Counted from the stretch's first letter, positions 45,573 to 54,055 are shown. The stretch: DNA of 64,000 nt from CAVSUB01 sp963816725 (GCA_963816725.1 CAWFMC010000018.1:310001-374000); one strand, 5' to 3'. The notes: generated by a model from the sequence alone, not told the origin. Numbers and translations are program-made.

Positions 45573-46820
45573 TCAGACGAGCTCGCGGCCGTGCGTCTCC
45601 GGAATCCAGATCCACGTGAGTGCGGCGAGCAGGAACGCCACCGAGCAAATCGACAGCGCCGCACTGAAGCCGCGAGTCTGCGCGAGGGAGCCGACGGCGT
45701 AGGGCGCCACCGCGCTGGCCACACGGCCGACATTGTACGTGAACCCCTGAGCCGTCGCGCGGATCGCGGTCGGGTAAACCTCGGCGGTCACGGCACCGAA
45801 CCCCGAGTAATAGCCGGTGGCGAAGAAGGCGACCAAGGGACCGAGCAGCAGGAGCACGATCGGCGTCCGCACCGAGACGTAAATGAACAGCAGCACGGCG
45901 GCGACGATCAGGTAAGTGATGTAGACCCGCTTGCGCCCGAGCGCGTCGCTGACGAACCCGAACGTCACGTAGCCGAACCACATCCCGATCTGCATCGCCA
46001 CGACGAACCCGGACATCGTCGCGGTGCTCAACCCGACCCCGCCCTGCGCGACCGGTAGTGCCAGGAACCCCGGGAGCCACAGGTTGAAGCCCCACCACGC
46101 GAACAGCGTGCACGCGTTCATGATCGTGAGCGCGACGGTGAGACCGGCCATGCCCGGCGCGAAGAGCTGCCTGAAGCCGGACTGTCCGGTTCGCGGCCGC
46201 GTCTTCCAGATCGCCGGCTCCTCGACGTACCGGCGGATCCACATGGTCAGCAGCGCGGGAATGACGCCGACGAAGAAGACGGCGCGCCACCCGTATCGCG
46301 GCAGCACCAGCCAGGTGACGATCGCCGCCGCGCCGTAGCCGATCGCCCAGGCGCTCTGCATCAGGCCCAGTGCCTTGCCGCGATGCTCGCGCGGCCAGCT
46401 CTCGGAAACCAACGACGCCCCGCTGGCCCACTCGCCGCCCATGCCGATCCCGAGGCAGATGCGAAACACCGCGAGCTGGGCGGCGTTCTGCGAGAGTCCG
46501 CATGCGGCGGTGAAGACCGAGTAGGTGAGAATGCTGCCCATGAGCGCCTTGGTGCGGCCGAAGCGATCGGCGATGACGCCGAACAGCAGGCCGCCGGCGG
46601 CGGAGGCAACGAGCGTCACGGAACCGAGCAGGCCCGCCGTCGGCTTGTCGATGCCCAGGTCCGTCATCAGCGATGCCAGCACGAGCGAGTAGAGCATCAC
46701 GTCGAACGAGTCGAGCATCCAGCCGAGGCCGGCGGCGAGCAGCGCCCGTTTAGCGCTCGACGGCGCGTCGCGCCACCATCGGAAAGAGGCGTTCGACGAG
46801 GAGGCGAGGCTGACGGTCAC
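45573..46820 (-). CDS. Major facilitator superfamily transporter (metabolite:H+ symporter type)
   Basis: 415 residues with 12 hydrophobic segments. The first loop motif is GVIADRFGRTKALMGS and a second copy is GFVSDALGRKRVYITYL, both the MFS G-x-x-x-D-R/K pattern; GIGMGGEWASGASLVSESWP is typical of the MHS/SV2-like sugar-acid and aromatic-acid symporters. Substrate unknown. Start GTG 46820 is chosen on the first membrane segment; upstream codons are not protein-like. pxpA lies upstream, so a carboxylate or oxoproline-related substrate is conceivable but unproven. Confidence 0.87.
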   Translation of the reverse strand: MTVSLASSSNASFRWWRDAPSSAKRALLAAGLGWMLDSFDVMLYSLVLASLMTDLGIDKPTAGLLGSVTLVASAAGGLLFGVIADRFGRTKALMGSILTYSVFTAACGLSQNAAQLAVFRICLGIGMGGEWASGASLVSESWPREHRGKALGLMQSAWAIGYGAAAIVTWLVLPRYGWRAVFFVGVIPALLTMWIRRYVEEPAIWKTRPRTGQSGFRQLFAPGMAGLTVALTIMNACTLFAWWGFNLWLPGFLALPVAQGGVGLSTATMSGFVVAMQIGMWFGYVTFGFVSDALGRKRVYITYLIVAAVLLFIYVSVRTPIVLLLLGPLVAFFATGYYSGFGAVTAEVYPTAIRATAQGFTYNVGRVASAVAPYAVGSLAQTRGFSAALSICSVAFLLAALTWIWIPETHGRELV

Positions 46821-46889
46821 GGATGCCCACCTTGTCGCGGGCTGTAGCCTTCGCCCGCCTGCAAGAACGCGACAGCGATGGCCGGAGGG

Positions 46890-46918
46890 GTCATCCCGAG
46901 CGTGGCGAAGCGGTCGAG
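46890..46918 (+). repeat. Dispersed GTCATCCCGAGCG-type element
   Basis: GTCATCCCGAGCGTGGCGAA and following bases match a sequence type I know as recurrent in intergenic regions of many GC-rich soil bacteria. It lies in the 214-bp gap between MFS and pxpA genes, which has no gene; the open frame there encodes the familiar false peptide LDRFATLGMT. Confidence 0.45.
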
Positions 46919-47034
46919 TGGCGTTGCAGCGACAGTCTCGGCGGCAAGCGGTTCGGTGCGCATGGGCGTCCTCGCGCGGATCAGTGCTGTGTGGCTGAAT
47001 GGCAGCGCGCTTGGATCCGCCGCCGCGATTCGCG

Positions 47035-47799
47035 CTACTCGCCGCCGACGGCGCGGACCTTGATGCCGGCCCGTTCGAGCCCGTCCCGGATCCGGCGGGC
47101 AAGCGTGTGAGATCCCGGCGTGTCGCCGTGCGTGCAGATTGTCGCGACCCGCATCGGCACTTCCTCGCCGTCCCGGGAGATCACGACGCCTTCCCGAGCC
47201 ATCTGCACGGCGCGCGTGACGACTGCGGCGGCATCGTGGATGACCGCGTCCGGCTCCGTCCGCGGGGTCAGCGACCCGTCCGCCTCGTAATTCCGATCGG
47301 CGAAGCCCTCCGCGGCCAGCGGCAGACCGGCGGCGTCTCCCGCGCGCAGCAGCTCCGTGCCGGGCAGGCCGAACAGGAGCAGCGACGGATCGAACGAGGC
47401 CACCGCCCGGGCGATGCCGTCCGCCAGACCGCGGTCTTTGATCGCCATGTTGTACAGCGCGCCATGCGGCTTGACGTGCTGCAGCCTCGTCCCTTCGGCG
47501 CGCGCGATCGCCGCCAGGGCGCCGACCTGATACAGCACGAGGTTCTCGACTTCCGCCGCGGTCACGCTCATCGCCCGTCGGCCGAAGCCGACCAGGTCGG
47601 GCAACCCGGGATGGGCGCCGATCGCGACCCCGTGCTCGCGGGCCAGCCGCACCGTACGGCGCATGACCTCCGGATCGCCGGCGTGGTAGCCGCAGGCGAT
47701 GTTGCACGAGGTGATGCTCGCCATGAGCTCGGCGTCATGACCGAGCGTCCAGCGGCCGAACGACTCTCCGAGATCGCTGTTCAGGTCGATGGTGGGCAT
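47035..47799 (-). CDS. pxpA: 5-oxoprolinase subunit A (LamB/YcsF family)
   Basis: 254 residues. DLNSDLGESFGRWTLGHDAELMASITSCNIACGYHAGDP, IGAHPGLPDLVGFGRRAM, HVKPHGALYNMA and FADRNYEADGSLTPR are the family signatures; PxpA together with PxpB and PxpC opens 5-oxoproline using ATP. pxpB and pxpC are not adjacent, so either they are elsewhere or the protein acts with another partner. ATG 47799 was preferred over TTG 47805. A long repeat hairpin starts seven bases upstream of the start codon. Confidence 0.9.
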   Translation of the reverse strand: MPTIDLNSDLGESFGRWTLGHDAELMASITSCNIACGYHAGDPEVMRRTVRLAREHGVAIGAHPGLPDLVGFGRRAMSVTAAEVENLVLYQVGALAAIARAEGTRLQHVKPHGALYNMAIKDRGLADGIARAVASFDPSLLLFGLPGTELLRAGDAAGLPLAAEGFADRNYEADGSLTPRTEPDAVIHDAAAVVTRAVQMAREGVVISRDGEEVPMRVATICTHGDTPGSHTLARRIRDGLERAGIKVRAVGGE

Positions 47800-47805
47800 T
47801 TTCAA

Positions 47806-47990
47806 GGGTTCTACGGGTGCTCAGGGTTCTGGCGTGCTCAGGGTTCTCGGTTCTACGCGGTTCTTCGGGTTCTACGAGGTTCAACTCGTGCGACGAGCTG
47901 GCGTGAGGCCGAACTCGCAGAACCGAGCAGAACCATAGAACCGAGCACCATGAGCACCCCAGAACCCTCAGCACCCGTAGAACCGAGAAT
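47806..47990. repeat. Long imperfect inverted repeat of GGTTCT units
   Basis: The left arm (about 47808-47882) is made of GGTTCTACGGGTGCTCAGG-type units; the right arm (about 47915-47990) is the reverse complement type (AGAACC, CAGAACCCTCAGCACCCGTAG). The arms can pair over about 75 bases with mismatches, around a central CGAGGTTCAACTCG hairpin. It sits against the pxpA start codon. Confidence 0.8.
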
Positions 47991-48184
47991 GCCGCTCCGC
48001 GATCATAGCGATGGGACGCGCGACGGGCCCATCTGTTCTCCTAAGGGCCTCGAGCCCGGATGCCTCCTGCCCGCCGCTTGGCGGCGGCGAATCACAGAAT
48101 CGTCATCCGCCGCACGGAACCGTCAGCGATTGCCCAGAAAATACCCGGAAATCACGGAAAAACGCTTGGTACACCGGTTGCTCA

Positions 48185-48293
48185 ATAGGCGGGTGCGAGC
48201 GGCCTGAATATTTACGGCAGGGAGCCGTGAGTTGCTGGGGAGCCGGGCCGCCCGCAAAGTCAGGGGCATCGTCATGGTGGCGATGCCCTTTTT
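48185..48293 (+). ncRNA. Candidate stand-alone structured RNA ending in an intrinsic terminator
   Basis: A closing stem GCGGG/CCCGC plus CGGCC/GGCCG (48189-48193 and 48200-48204 with 48246-48255; six unpaired bases on the 5' side) encloses a perfect hairpin ACGGC-AGGGA-GCCGT (48214-48228). Eight bases later comes a terminator hairpin with a T tract. No gene follows on this strand for almost 4 kb, so this is not an ordinary leader. Promoter not identified; start of transcript unknown. Family not recognised; Acidobacteriota-specific motifs such as Acido-1 would be the first to compare. Confidence 0.5.
48264..48293 (+). terminator. Rho-independent terminator
   Basis: GGGCATCG stem (48264-48271), 9-base loop, CGATGCCC (48281-48288), then five T. 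On the other strand there is no T tract, so it ends a plus-strand transcript, i.e. the candidate RNA upstream, and not the convergent DGQHR gene. Confidence 0.85.
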
Positions 48294-48320
48294 CTTGTAC
48301 GAATGCCGTGTGTGGCGGCG

Positions 48321-49460
48321 TCAGACGGCCGCTCCTTCGGGATACTGCAGCGCCAACCGCAGTTCCTTCGCCAGTGACTCGCTCGTCGTCTTCGAGTGCT
48401 TCCAGGCTCCCTCGGTCTCGAACCGCGAGTCGCCGATCCGGCGGCCCCACGGAGCGATGACGCGCCCGATCGCCCGAAAGTCGGTGCGGTCGGCATGTTC
48501 CTGGTCCAGCCGGCGGACGACGTCTGGCGCGACCCGGATGAAGGCGCGGAGCGAGGGTGCGCTCTTGATGCTGTACTTGCGCCCGTTCCACGCCGCCCCG
48601 AACACCTGGGCGATCTGCTTCAGATAGTTGACGTAGAACTTTCGCGACTCCTCCCGGAACTCGTCGCCCTTGCGCCCGGGCCCGAACGCCTCCGTGGCGA
48701 ACAGCCGCTTCAGTTCCTGCGCGAGCGGCGCCTGGGCGACGCGGCCGCTGCCGACCCCCAGCAGCTTGATGTCGCCGAAGAGCGGCGAATCATCCCGGTC
48801 GTTCAAGGCCCGGACGATGTCGTGGGCAGCGGCGAGGCTTTCGTCGCGATAGAGCTGACGGCCGGAGAGCGAGACAAGGTGCGAGGCGTTCAGCCGCGTG
48901 TGCTTGGCGTTGATCGTCACGAACATCTGGACGACGTGATCCTCGGGGAGGCGGTCGAAGATGATCGCCGGCACCGTGAAGGGCTCGCCGCCGAAACGAT
49001 CGATGTCCGCGTGCAGCGCCAGAAGGCGGTGCTGGCCGTCGATGGCGCGGAGGATGCCCTCGCGTTCGGGCACGCGCAAGGTCCCGACGGTCGCGTCCGG
49101 CTCGACGGGGTCGAATTTAAGCGCCTCGTCGCAGGAGATGATCACTGCGCCGGGGATCGACGGCAGGTCGCGGGCCTGGCGGCACTGCTCGTAGTACTGG
49201 ACCAGCTCGTCGATCTTCTTGCGGATGATGTGGCGCTGATACGCCTTCTCGCTGGAGGCGATGCGCCGTTCGAGGAGATCCCAGTTGACCTTGCTCGGCG
49301 TCGCCGGCGCCTTGCGCCGCTTGCCGCGCACCGGCTGTCCGGACTCGCCGTAATTCAGAACTTCGAACCGCACCAGCTTGTCGATGTCGCTGGCGGTGAG
49401 TGACGCCTGGTAGAACTGCACCCCGAACTGCTGCATCCGAATCGCGGCCACGTTGATCAT
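48321..49460 (-). CDS. DGQHR-domain protein (DndB-like)
   Basis: 379 residues. The signature AIDGQHRLLALHADIDRFGGEPFTVPAIIFDRLPEDHVVQMFVTINAKHTRLNASHLVSL (DGQHR at 141-145) defines the DGQHR domain, shared with DndB of DNA phosphorothioation and with proteins of mobile elements. N-terminal residues carry QQFGVQFYQASLTASDIDKLVRF. No dndA/C/D/E genes are nearby; iscS at 13016 is a housekeeping-type gene in the suf operon. The gene stands alone, convergent with the candidate RNA, so its role is unclear. Confidence 0.85.
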   Translation of the reverse strand: MINVAAIRMQQFGVQFYQASLTASDIDKLVRFEVLNYGESGQPVRGKRRKAPATPSKVNWDLLERRIASSEKAYQRHIIRKKIDELVQYYEQCRQARDLPSIPGAVIISCDEALKFDPVEPDATVGTLRVPEREGILRAIDGQHRLLALHADIDRFGGEPFTVPAIIFDRLPEDHVVQMFVTINAKHTRLNASHLVSLSGRQLYRDESLAAAHDIVRALNDRDDSPLFGDIKLLGVGSGRVAQAPLAQELKRLFATEAFGPGRKGDEFREESRKFYVNYLKQIAQVFGAAWNGRKYSIKSAPSLRAFIRVAPDVVRRLDQEHADRTDFRAIGRVIAPWGRRIGDSRFETEGAWKHSKTTSESLAKELRLALQYPEGAAV

Positions 49461-49578
49461 GGGCAGGTCGCGTCCTCGTCAGGTTGGGCGGGTCCCGCGG
49501 CGCGGGTCCGAATTTGCCGCGCCGATTCTACATTGCCTGCAGTGCCGGCGCGGGCCGCATTCGGCCGGGCTGGGATGA

Positions 49579-50706
49579 TCAGGCCAGCTTGGCCGGCCGG
49601 GAGCCGCGAAACGGTTCGCGCCGGGCGTGCCGCCGGGCCACATACCGGTCCTTCGCGATGGAGGCCAGGAGCATCAGGCCGCTGAACACGACCAGTGCCA
49701 CGCACGCCTGCCCCAACGTGAGGCGGTGGTGGATCGGAATCGAAATCAGGCCGTAGACCAGCTCGACGTGAATCCAGTAGATGAAGAGCGAGGTCCGTCC
49801 GAGCTGCTGGACCCAGCTCCACCCGCCGCGGCCCCACGGCCTCCGTTCCCACGCATACGCGACGCCCACCGTCATCACGAGCAGGCCGAGACGGATCAGG
49901 AAGAAGGAGGGCGATGAGGTCCAGAAGTCCGATTGGGCGTAAAGCGTGGGGAGAAATGATCCGGCGTACGCGGCGACGGCGAGCAGCCCGCCGCCGACGC
50001 CGAACCAGGTATTCGCCCGCGTGTCCGCACGCGGGACCGTCGGCGGATGGCGATCGAGCAGCGCCCCCACGAAGGCGCCGGCGAACACGAATCCGGCCCA
50101 CGGAAAGAATGGAAAGCCGCTGTAGACCCCGGCCGGACGGACGTAGGCCTCAATGGGGTCCGGAAACCCGGCGAGCCACGACGCGGTCCGCACGATCGGC
50201 GTCAGCAGCGTCATCGCGAGCGTCATGCTGAGGAAGGCGACCTCGCGCCGCCGCGGCCGCGAACATACGCCCCACAATGCGGCTGCGGCGACGATCGCCG
50301 GTCCCATGACATTGAGGATGTCGACCCGCAGCAGCGTCCGGTAGGACGACCAGCCCAGGATCCACGCCTGGACCCGGAAGAGGAACGCGAGGCCGAAGAT
50401 CTCGAGCCCTCGCCGCATCACGGCAAGCGCCGCCGCTGCGCCGGTTGCGCCCCGCCGCGCTTTCGATCCGGCCGACAGCGAGACCGCAACTCCCGCCAGC
50501 AAGAGGAACAGCGGCGCGCCGAAGCCGCCGAGCACCATCGCCCACTCGAACAGCTTTGTGTTGCGGTCGGGAACGCCCGTCCAGCTGTCGATGAGATGGG
50601 CCTCGATCATGATCAGGACGGCGATCCCGCGGAGCCAGTCGAGATAGGGGCGGCGAGTCGACGTCGCAGCCGTGACAACCGGCTCGGGGCGCGCGGCCTC
50701 GATCAT
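49579..50706 (-). CDS. Multi-pass membrane acyltransferase-like protein (HGSNAT catalytic-domain type, DUF1624)
   Basis: 375 residues, about 9-10 membrane segments. N-terminal RRPYLDWLRGIAVLIMIEAHLIDSWTG (DWLRG and the conserved His) is the heparan-alpha-glucosaminide N-acetyltransferase-like signature, followed by FGAPLFLLLAGVAVSLS and FFPWAGFVFAGAFVG. Such proteins may transfer acyl groups to envelope sugars across the membrane; the bacterial substrate is unknown. The gap 49461-49578 (118 bp) upstream of the DGQHR gene has no gene. Confidence 0.85.
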   Translation of the reverse strand: MIEAARPEPVVTAATSTRRPYLDWLRGIAVLIMIEAHLIDSWTGVPDRNTKLFEWAMVLGGFGAPLFLLLAGVAVSLSAGSKARRGATGAAAALAVMRRGLEIFGLAFLFRVQAWILGWSSYRTLLRVDILNVMGPAIVAAAALWGVCSRPRRREVAFLSMTLAMTLLTPIVRTASWLAGFPDPIEAYVRPAGVYSGFPFFPWAGFVFAGAFVGALLDRHPPTVPRADTRANTWFGVGGGLLAVAAYAGSFLPTLYAQSDFWTSSPSFFLIRLGLLVMTVGVAYAWERRPWGRGGWSWVQQLGRTSLFIYWIHVELVYGLISIPIHHRLTLGQACVALVVFSGLMLLASIAKDRYVARRHARREPFRGSRPAKLA

Positions 50707-50722
50707 CGGCAGCCCTGACGCA

Positions 50723-51148
50723 TCAGACCGCGGGCGTCACCGTGAACGTCACCGCGAGCTCGATGTCCTCGCGCATCGAGTGCCACACTGAACAGTACTT
50801 GTCGCGGGAGAGATCGATCGCGCGCTGGACCTGATCGTCAGGGATGTCACCGGTCACGGTGAAGTGCAGCGCGATCGCCGTGAAGCGGTGCGGCACATCG
50901 GCCGCACGTTGCGCCCGCAAATCGGCCTTCAGCCCTTTCAGATCGAATCGCCCCTTGCGGAGGATGTGGATCAGGTCCATCGCCATGCAGCCGGTGACGG
51001 CGAAGCCCAGCGCCTGCATCGGCGACGGCCCGGCGACGCCGGCGCTGTCGACGGTCAGGCGAGCTTTTCCGGACTGCCCGCCCAGAACGAGATCATGTTC
51101 CCAGATCAGCTCGACGACGGTAGGAGGCTTGCCGGAAGAGTCCGCCAT
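50723..51148 (-). CDS. OsmC-family protein
   Basis: 141 residues with the two redox cysteines in FAVTGCMAMDLIHIL and SRDKYCSVWHSM, the OsmC/Ohr peroxidase arrangement. OsmC-type proteins reduce organic peroxides with thiols. The N-terminus lacks the full Ohr pattern, so the general OsmC assignment is safer. Cytoplasmic. Sixteen bases upstream of the HGSNAT-like gene, same strand. Confidence 0.9.
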   Translation of the reverse strand: MADSSGKPPTVVELIWEHDLVLGGQSGKARLTVDSAGVAGPSPMQALGFAVTGCMAMDLIHILRKGRFDLKGLKADLRAQRAADVPHRFTAIALHFTVTGDIPDDQVQRAIDLSRDKYCSVWHSMREDIELAVTFTVTPAV

Positions 51149-51244
51149 CCGGGGATTCTATGCGCGGTGCGAGGGGATTGCCGAAGATTCGAAGGCTCCG
51201 GATGGCGGCGCGCTGACGCCGTCATCCGGAGAAGCGGGGCGTAG

Positions 51245-52021
51245 TCAGGCGGCCTGCGACCGGTGCGGCGCGGAGCCGCCGCGATGGAAGAAGCTCGACA
51301 CGGCCAGCCATGTCATCGGCAGCAGCACCAGCAGGTAACTGAAGTACTGGCCGTAGATCCCGTCGGGACCGAACGGCTCGGTCGCGTCGTGCCACGGCTG
51401 GCTGTTCGGGAAGATGTTGGCTTCGGCCAGCTCGTGGAACCCGTAGATCACCAACTGCACCACGAAGATGAGCAGGAACACCGCGGTGACCTGGAAGAAG
51501 CGCGCGAGGTTCACCCGGTGCCCGTAACGCGACCAGAGCCAGGCAACCGCTGCGGCGAACACCGTGCCGCTGACCGCGCCGGTGATGATCTGCGGCGACT
51601 GCACGGTGAAGAGCAGGGCGTTCATCAGCAGCGCCGTCTCCATTCCCTCGCGGGTGATCATCAGGAGCGTGAAGCAGAAGACGCCGAAGAATGCCGCGCC
51701 GCCGGCCTTCGCGGAGGACGCCTCGAGACGGCCTTCGATGTCCCGCTTCATGTGCCGGCCGGCCCGCCACATGTGGACCGTCAGCGAGGCGACCAGCACG
51801 GCCGCGACCAGCGCCAGCACGCCTTCCCACAGGGACTGGTTGGCGGCCTTGGCCAGCAGCACCCCCGCACCGATGCTCAGGAGCACGGAGCCGAGGATGC
51901 CCCAGCGGACGGCGGGGATGAGGCTGGCGCGGCCCGTCTTGCGCAGATAGGCCAGGCTGATGGCAACGATCAGGAAGGCCTCGAGCCCTTCACGCAAGGT
52001 CACGACGAATGCTTGGAGCAT
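51245..52021 (-). CDS. FTR1-family iron permease
   Basis: 258 residues, seven membrane segments. The two iron-binding motifs are VTLREGLEAFLIVAI (REGLE) at the N-terminus and LLMITREGMETALLM (REGME) in the middle. FTR1/EfeU-type permeases take up ferric or ferrous iron, usually with a multicopper oxidase or EfeO/EfeB, which are not seen here. The C-terminus is polar. The upstream region holds TTTTGAGA/TTTTGGAG elements that may be metal-regulator sites. Confidence 0.93.
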   Translation of the reverse strand: MLQAFVVTLREGLEAFLIVAISLAYLRKTGRASLIPAVRWGILGSVLLSIGAGVLLAKAANQSLWEGVLALVAAVLVASLTVHMWRAGRHMKRDIEGRLEASSAKAGGAAFFGVFCFTLLMITREGMETALLMNALLFTVQSPQIITGAVSGTVFAAAVAWLWSRYGHRVNLARFFQVTAVFLLIFVVQLVIYGFHELAEANIFPNSQPWHDATEPFGPDGIYGQYFSYLLVLLPMTWLAVSSFFHRGGSAPHRSQAA

Positions 52022-52036
52022 GGTCTCCGGTCCGGG

Positions 52037-52061
52037 TTTTGAGACTGATCTCGTTTTGGAG
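52037..52061. promoter_or_regulatory. Possible metal-regulator half-sites upstream of FTR1
   Basis: TTTTGAGA (52037-52044) and TTTTGGAG (52054-52061) on the plus strand resemble the TTTTGAG half of the 20-bp palindrome at 27294-27313, and GAGACTGATCTC between them is itself an inverted repeat. They lie 16-40 bases before the FTR1 start codon. The similarity is suggestive, not strong. Confidence 0.35.
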
Positions 52062-52158
52062 AGAGTAGATCGGTGATCTCCGACCAGTCAAGTCCGTATT
52101 CCGTCACCGTTCCGTCGCCTAACTCATCCTTTGGTTCAGGCGATAATCGGCGGGATCC

Positions 52159-53403
52159 ATGCCGACCAGAATTGCGCTCCTGATTCTCCTCCTTGCTTCA
52201 GCCGGGCTGTCGCAGGCGCCGTCTCCCGACGCCGCGCTCCTCGAGCGCGCGCGGGCGATCCACAAGCGTTCGCCGCTCATCGACGGCCACAACGACTATC
52301 CGTGGGAACTGCGCGAAAAGGGGGCCAGTGACCTTACCCGGCTCGACATCGCGAGGCCGCAACCTTCGCTGATGACCGACATCCCGCGCTTGCGCGCAGG
52401 TGGCGTCGGCGGGCAGTTCTGGTCCGTCTACGTGCCGGTGGAGCTCGAAGGCCAGGCCGCCGTCACCGCCACGCTCGAGCAGATCGACATCGTCCATCAG
52501 ATGGTCCGCCGCTATCCCGAGACGTTCGAGCTCGCGCTCACGGCGGACGACGTCGAGCGGATTTTCAAGAAGGGAAAGATCGCCTCACTGATCGGGATGG
52601 AAGGCGGCCACTCGATCGACAACTCGCTCGCCGCGCTGCGCATGTTCAACCGGCTTGGGGCGCGGTACATGACGCTCACGCACTCGAAGAACACCGCGTG
52701 GGCGGACTCGTGCAGCGATACGCCGGCGTCGAACGGACTGTCGCCATTCGGCGAGCAGGTAGTGCACGAGATGAACTGGCTCGGCATGCTGGTCGATCTC
52801 TCGCACACGTCGCCTGACACGATGGCGGACGCGATCCGGGTGACCGACGCGCCGGTCATCTTCTCCCACTCCTCGTCGCGCGCCGTGAACGACGTCGTCC
52901 GCAACGTGCCGGACGAGATTCTGAAGCTGCTGCCGGGCAACGGCGGCCTCGTCATGGTCACGTTCGTGCCGGGGTTCCTCTCACCGAAGGTGGCGGCCTG
53001 GAACAAGCTCCAGACTGCCGAAGAGGATCGGCTGAAGCTGCTGACACCAGGGAACGCCGCGGCCGTGACCACCGCGCTGGCCGCATGGACCACGGCGAAC
53101 CCGTCGCCGCGCGCGACCGTCACTGACATCGCGGATCACATCGATCACATCAAGCAGGTCGCCGGGATCGATCACATCGGCCTCGGCGGCGACTTCGACG
53201 GCATCACGGCGGTGCCGCTCGGGATGGAGGACGTGTCGACGTACCCGGTGCTCACCGCGGAGCTCCTGCGCCGCGGCTACTCGGAAGACGACGTGCGGAA
53301 GATTCTGGGCTTGAACGTGCTGCGGGTGATGCGGCAGGTCGAGAAGGTGTCGAAGAAGCTGCAGAGCGAGCGCGGCCCGTCGACGGTGCTGTTCCAGAAG
53401 TGA
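52159..53403 (+). CDS. Membrane dipeptidase-like protein (peptidase M19)
   Basis: 414 residues with a signal peptide (MPTRIALLILLLASAGLSQ). Metal-site motifs: LIDGHNDYPWELR (HxD), IGMEGGHSIDNSLAALRMFNRLGARYMTLTHSKNTAWADS (bridging Glu), MLVDLSHTS, PVIFSHSSSRAV and IGLGGDFDGI, the renal-dipeptidase family pattern. Exported, probably cleaving dipeptides including D-amino-acid ones. Followed 19 bases later by an SGNH hydrolase gene. Confidence 0.93.
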   Translation: MPTRIALLILLLASAGLSQAPSPDAALLERARAIHKRSPLIDGHNDYPWELREKGASDLTRLDIARPQPSLMTDIPRLRAGGVGGQFWSVYVPVELEGQAAVTATLEQIDIVHQMVRRYPETFELALTADDVERIFKKGKIASLIGMEGGHSIDNSLAALRMFNRLGARYMTLTHSKNTAWADSCSDTPASNGLSPFGEQVVHEMNWLGMLVDLSHTSPDTMADAIRVTDAPVIFSHSSSRAVNDVVRNVPDEILKLLPGNGGLVMVTFVPGFLSPKVAAWNKLQTAEEDRLKLLTPGNAAAVTTALAAWTTANPSPRATVTDIADHIDHIKQVAGIDHIGLGGDFDGITAVPLGMEDVSTYPVLTAELLRRGYSEDDVRKILGLNVLRVMRQVEKVSKKLQSERGPSTVLFQK

Positions 53404-53422
53404 GGCGCACCCCACCTCTCCG

Positions 53423-54031
53423 ATGAACGATCGCGTCACCATCGTCGCCCTCGGCGACAGCACGACCGCCGGGACACCTGGCTTCCGCAGCCCGATCGAA
53501 TCGCCGCCGGCCGGGAGCGGCGATCAGCAGAGCCAGTATGCGTACTGGCTGATGCAGGCACATCCGGAGTGGGACGTGCGCAACGCCGGCGTGAACGGCG
53601 AACGGACCGACGAGATCGCGGCGCGCTTTGCCCGCGACGTGCTGGCCGCGCGACCGCGGGCGGTGATCGTCATTGGCGGCGTCAACGACATCTACCAGAG
53701 CCGGCGGGTAGACGAGGTCGAGCGCAACCTCCGGTCGATTTACAACCGCGCTCGAGCGGCCGGCATCGTCGTGGTGGCGGGCACGATCATTCCCTTCAAC
53801 ACCGCCACACCCGAGCAGAACCGCCGCATGCGTCAGGTCAACGCCTGGATCCTGTCCAGACCCGATCGCGATACCAACCTCGCGGTCGCCGACACGCGCC
53901 GCGCCGTCGCCTCGAACGACGACCCCGATCGCCTGGACGGCTCCCCCGACGACCTCCACCCGTCCGCGGACGGCTATCGCCGCATGGCCGACGAGATCCG
54001 GAGGGTGCTCGAAGGGGCCGTTGCGGGATGA
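53423..54031 (+). CDS. SGNH/GDSL-family hydrolase
   Basis: 202 residues. Block I LGDSTTAGTPG (nucleophile Ser), block II NAGVNGERTDEI, block III GGVNDIYQSR and block V DDLHPSADGYRRMADEI (catalytic Asp/His) are all present, so an active esterase or lipase is expected. No signal peptide. Substrate unknown; in bacteria such enzymes often deacylate carbohydrates or lipids. Probably co-transcribed with the M19 dipeptidase gene. Confidence 0.92.
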   Translation: MNDRVTIVALGDSTTAGTPGFRSPIESPPAGSGDQQSQYAYWLMQAHPEWDVRNAGVNGERTDEIAARFARDVLAARPRAVIVIGGVNDIYQSRRVDEVERNLRSIYNRARAAGIVVVAGTIIPFNTATPEQNRRMRQVNAWILSRPDRDTNLAVADTRRAVASNDDPDRLDGSPDDLHPSADGYRRMADEIRRVLEGAVAG

Positions 54032-54041
54032 AGGTTCATAA

Positions 54042-54055
54042 GGGTTCATGAACCC
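54042..54055. repeat. Short palindrome of the GGTTC family
   Basis: GGGTTCATGAACCC is a perfect 14-bp palindrome in the gap before the VWA gene, related to the GGTTC-rich blocks at 9735, 47806 and 58520. Confidence 0.55.

Noticed and set aside
46990..47034. tRNA-like start GTGGCTGAATGGCAGCGCGC
   Set aside because: No T-loop consensus or matching acceptor stem follows; it is inside the gap before the end of pxpA.
48185..48293. c-di-GMP riboswitch (GEMM)
   Set aside because: A GCAAAG-like segment is present but the expected GEMM core bases and second domain are missing, and no gene is downstream.
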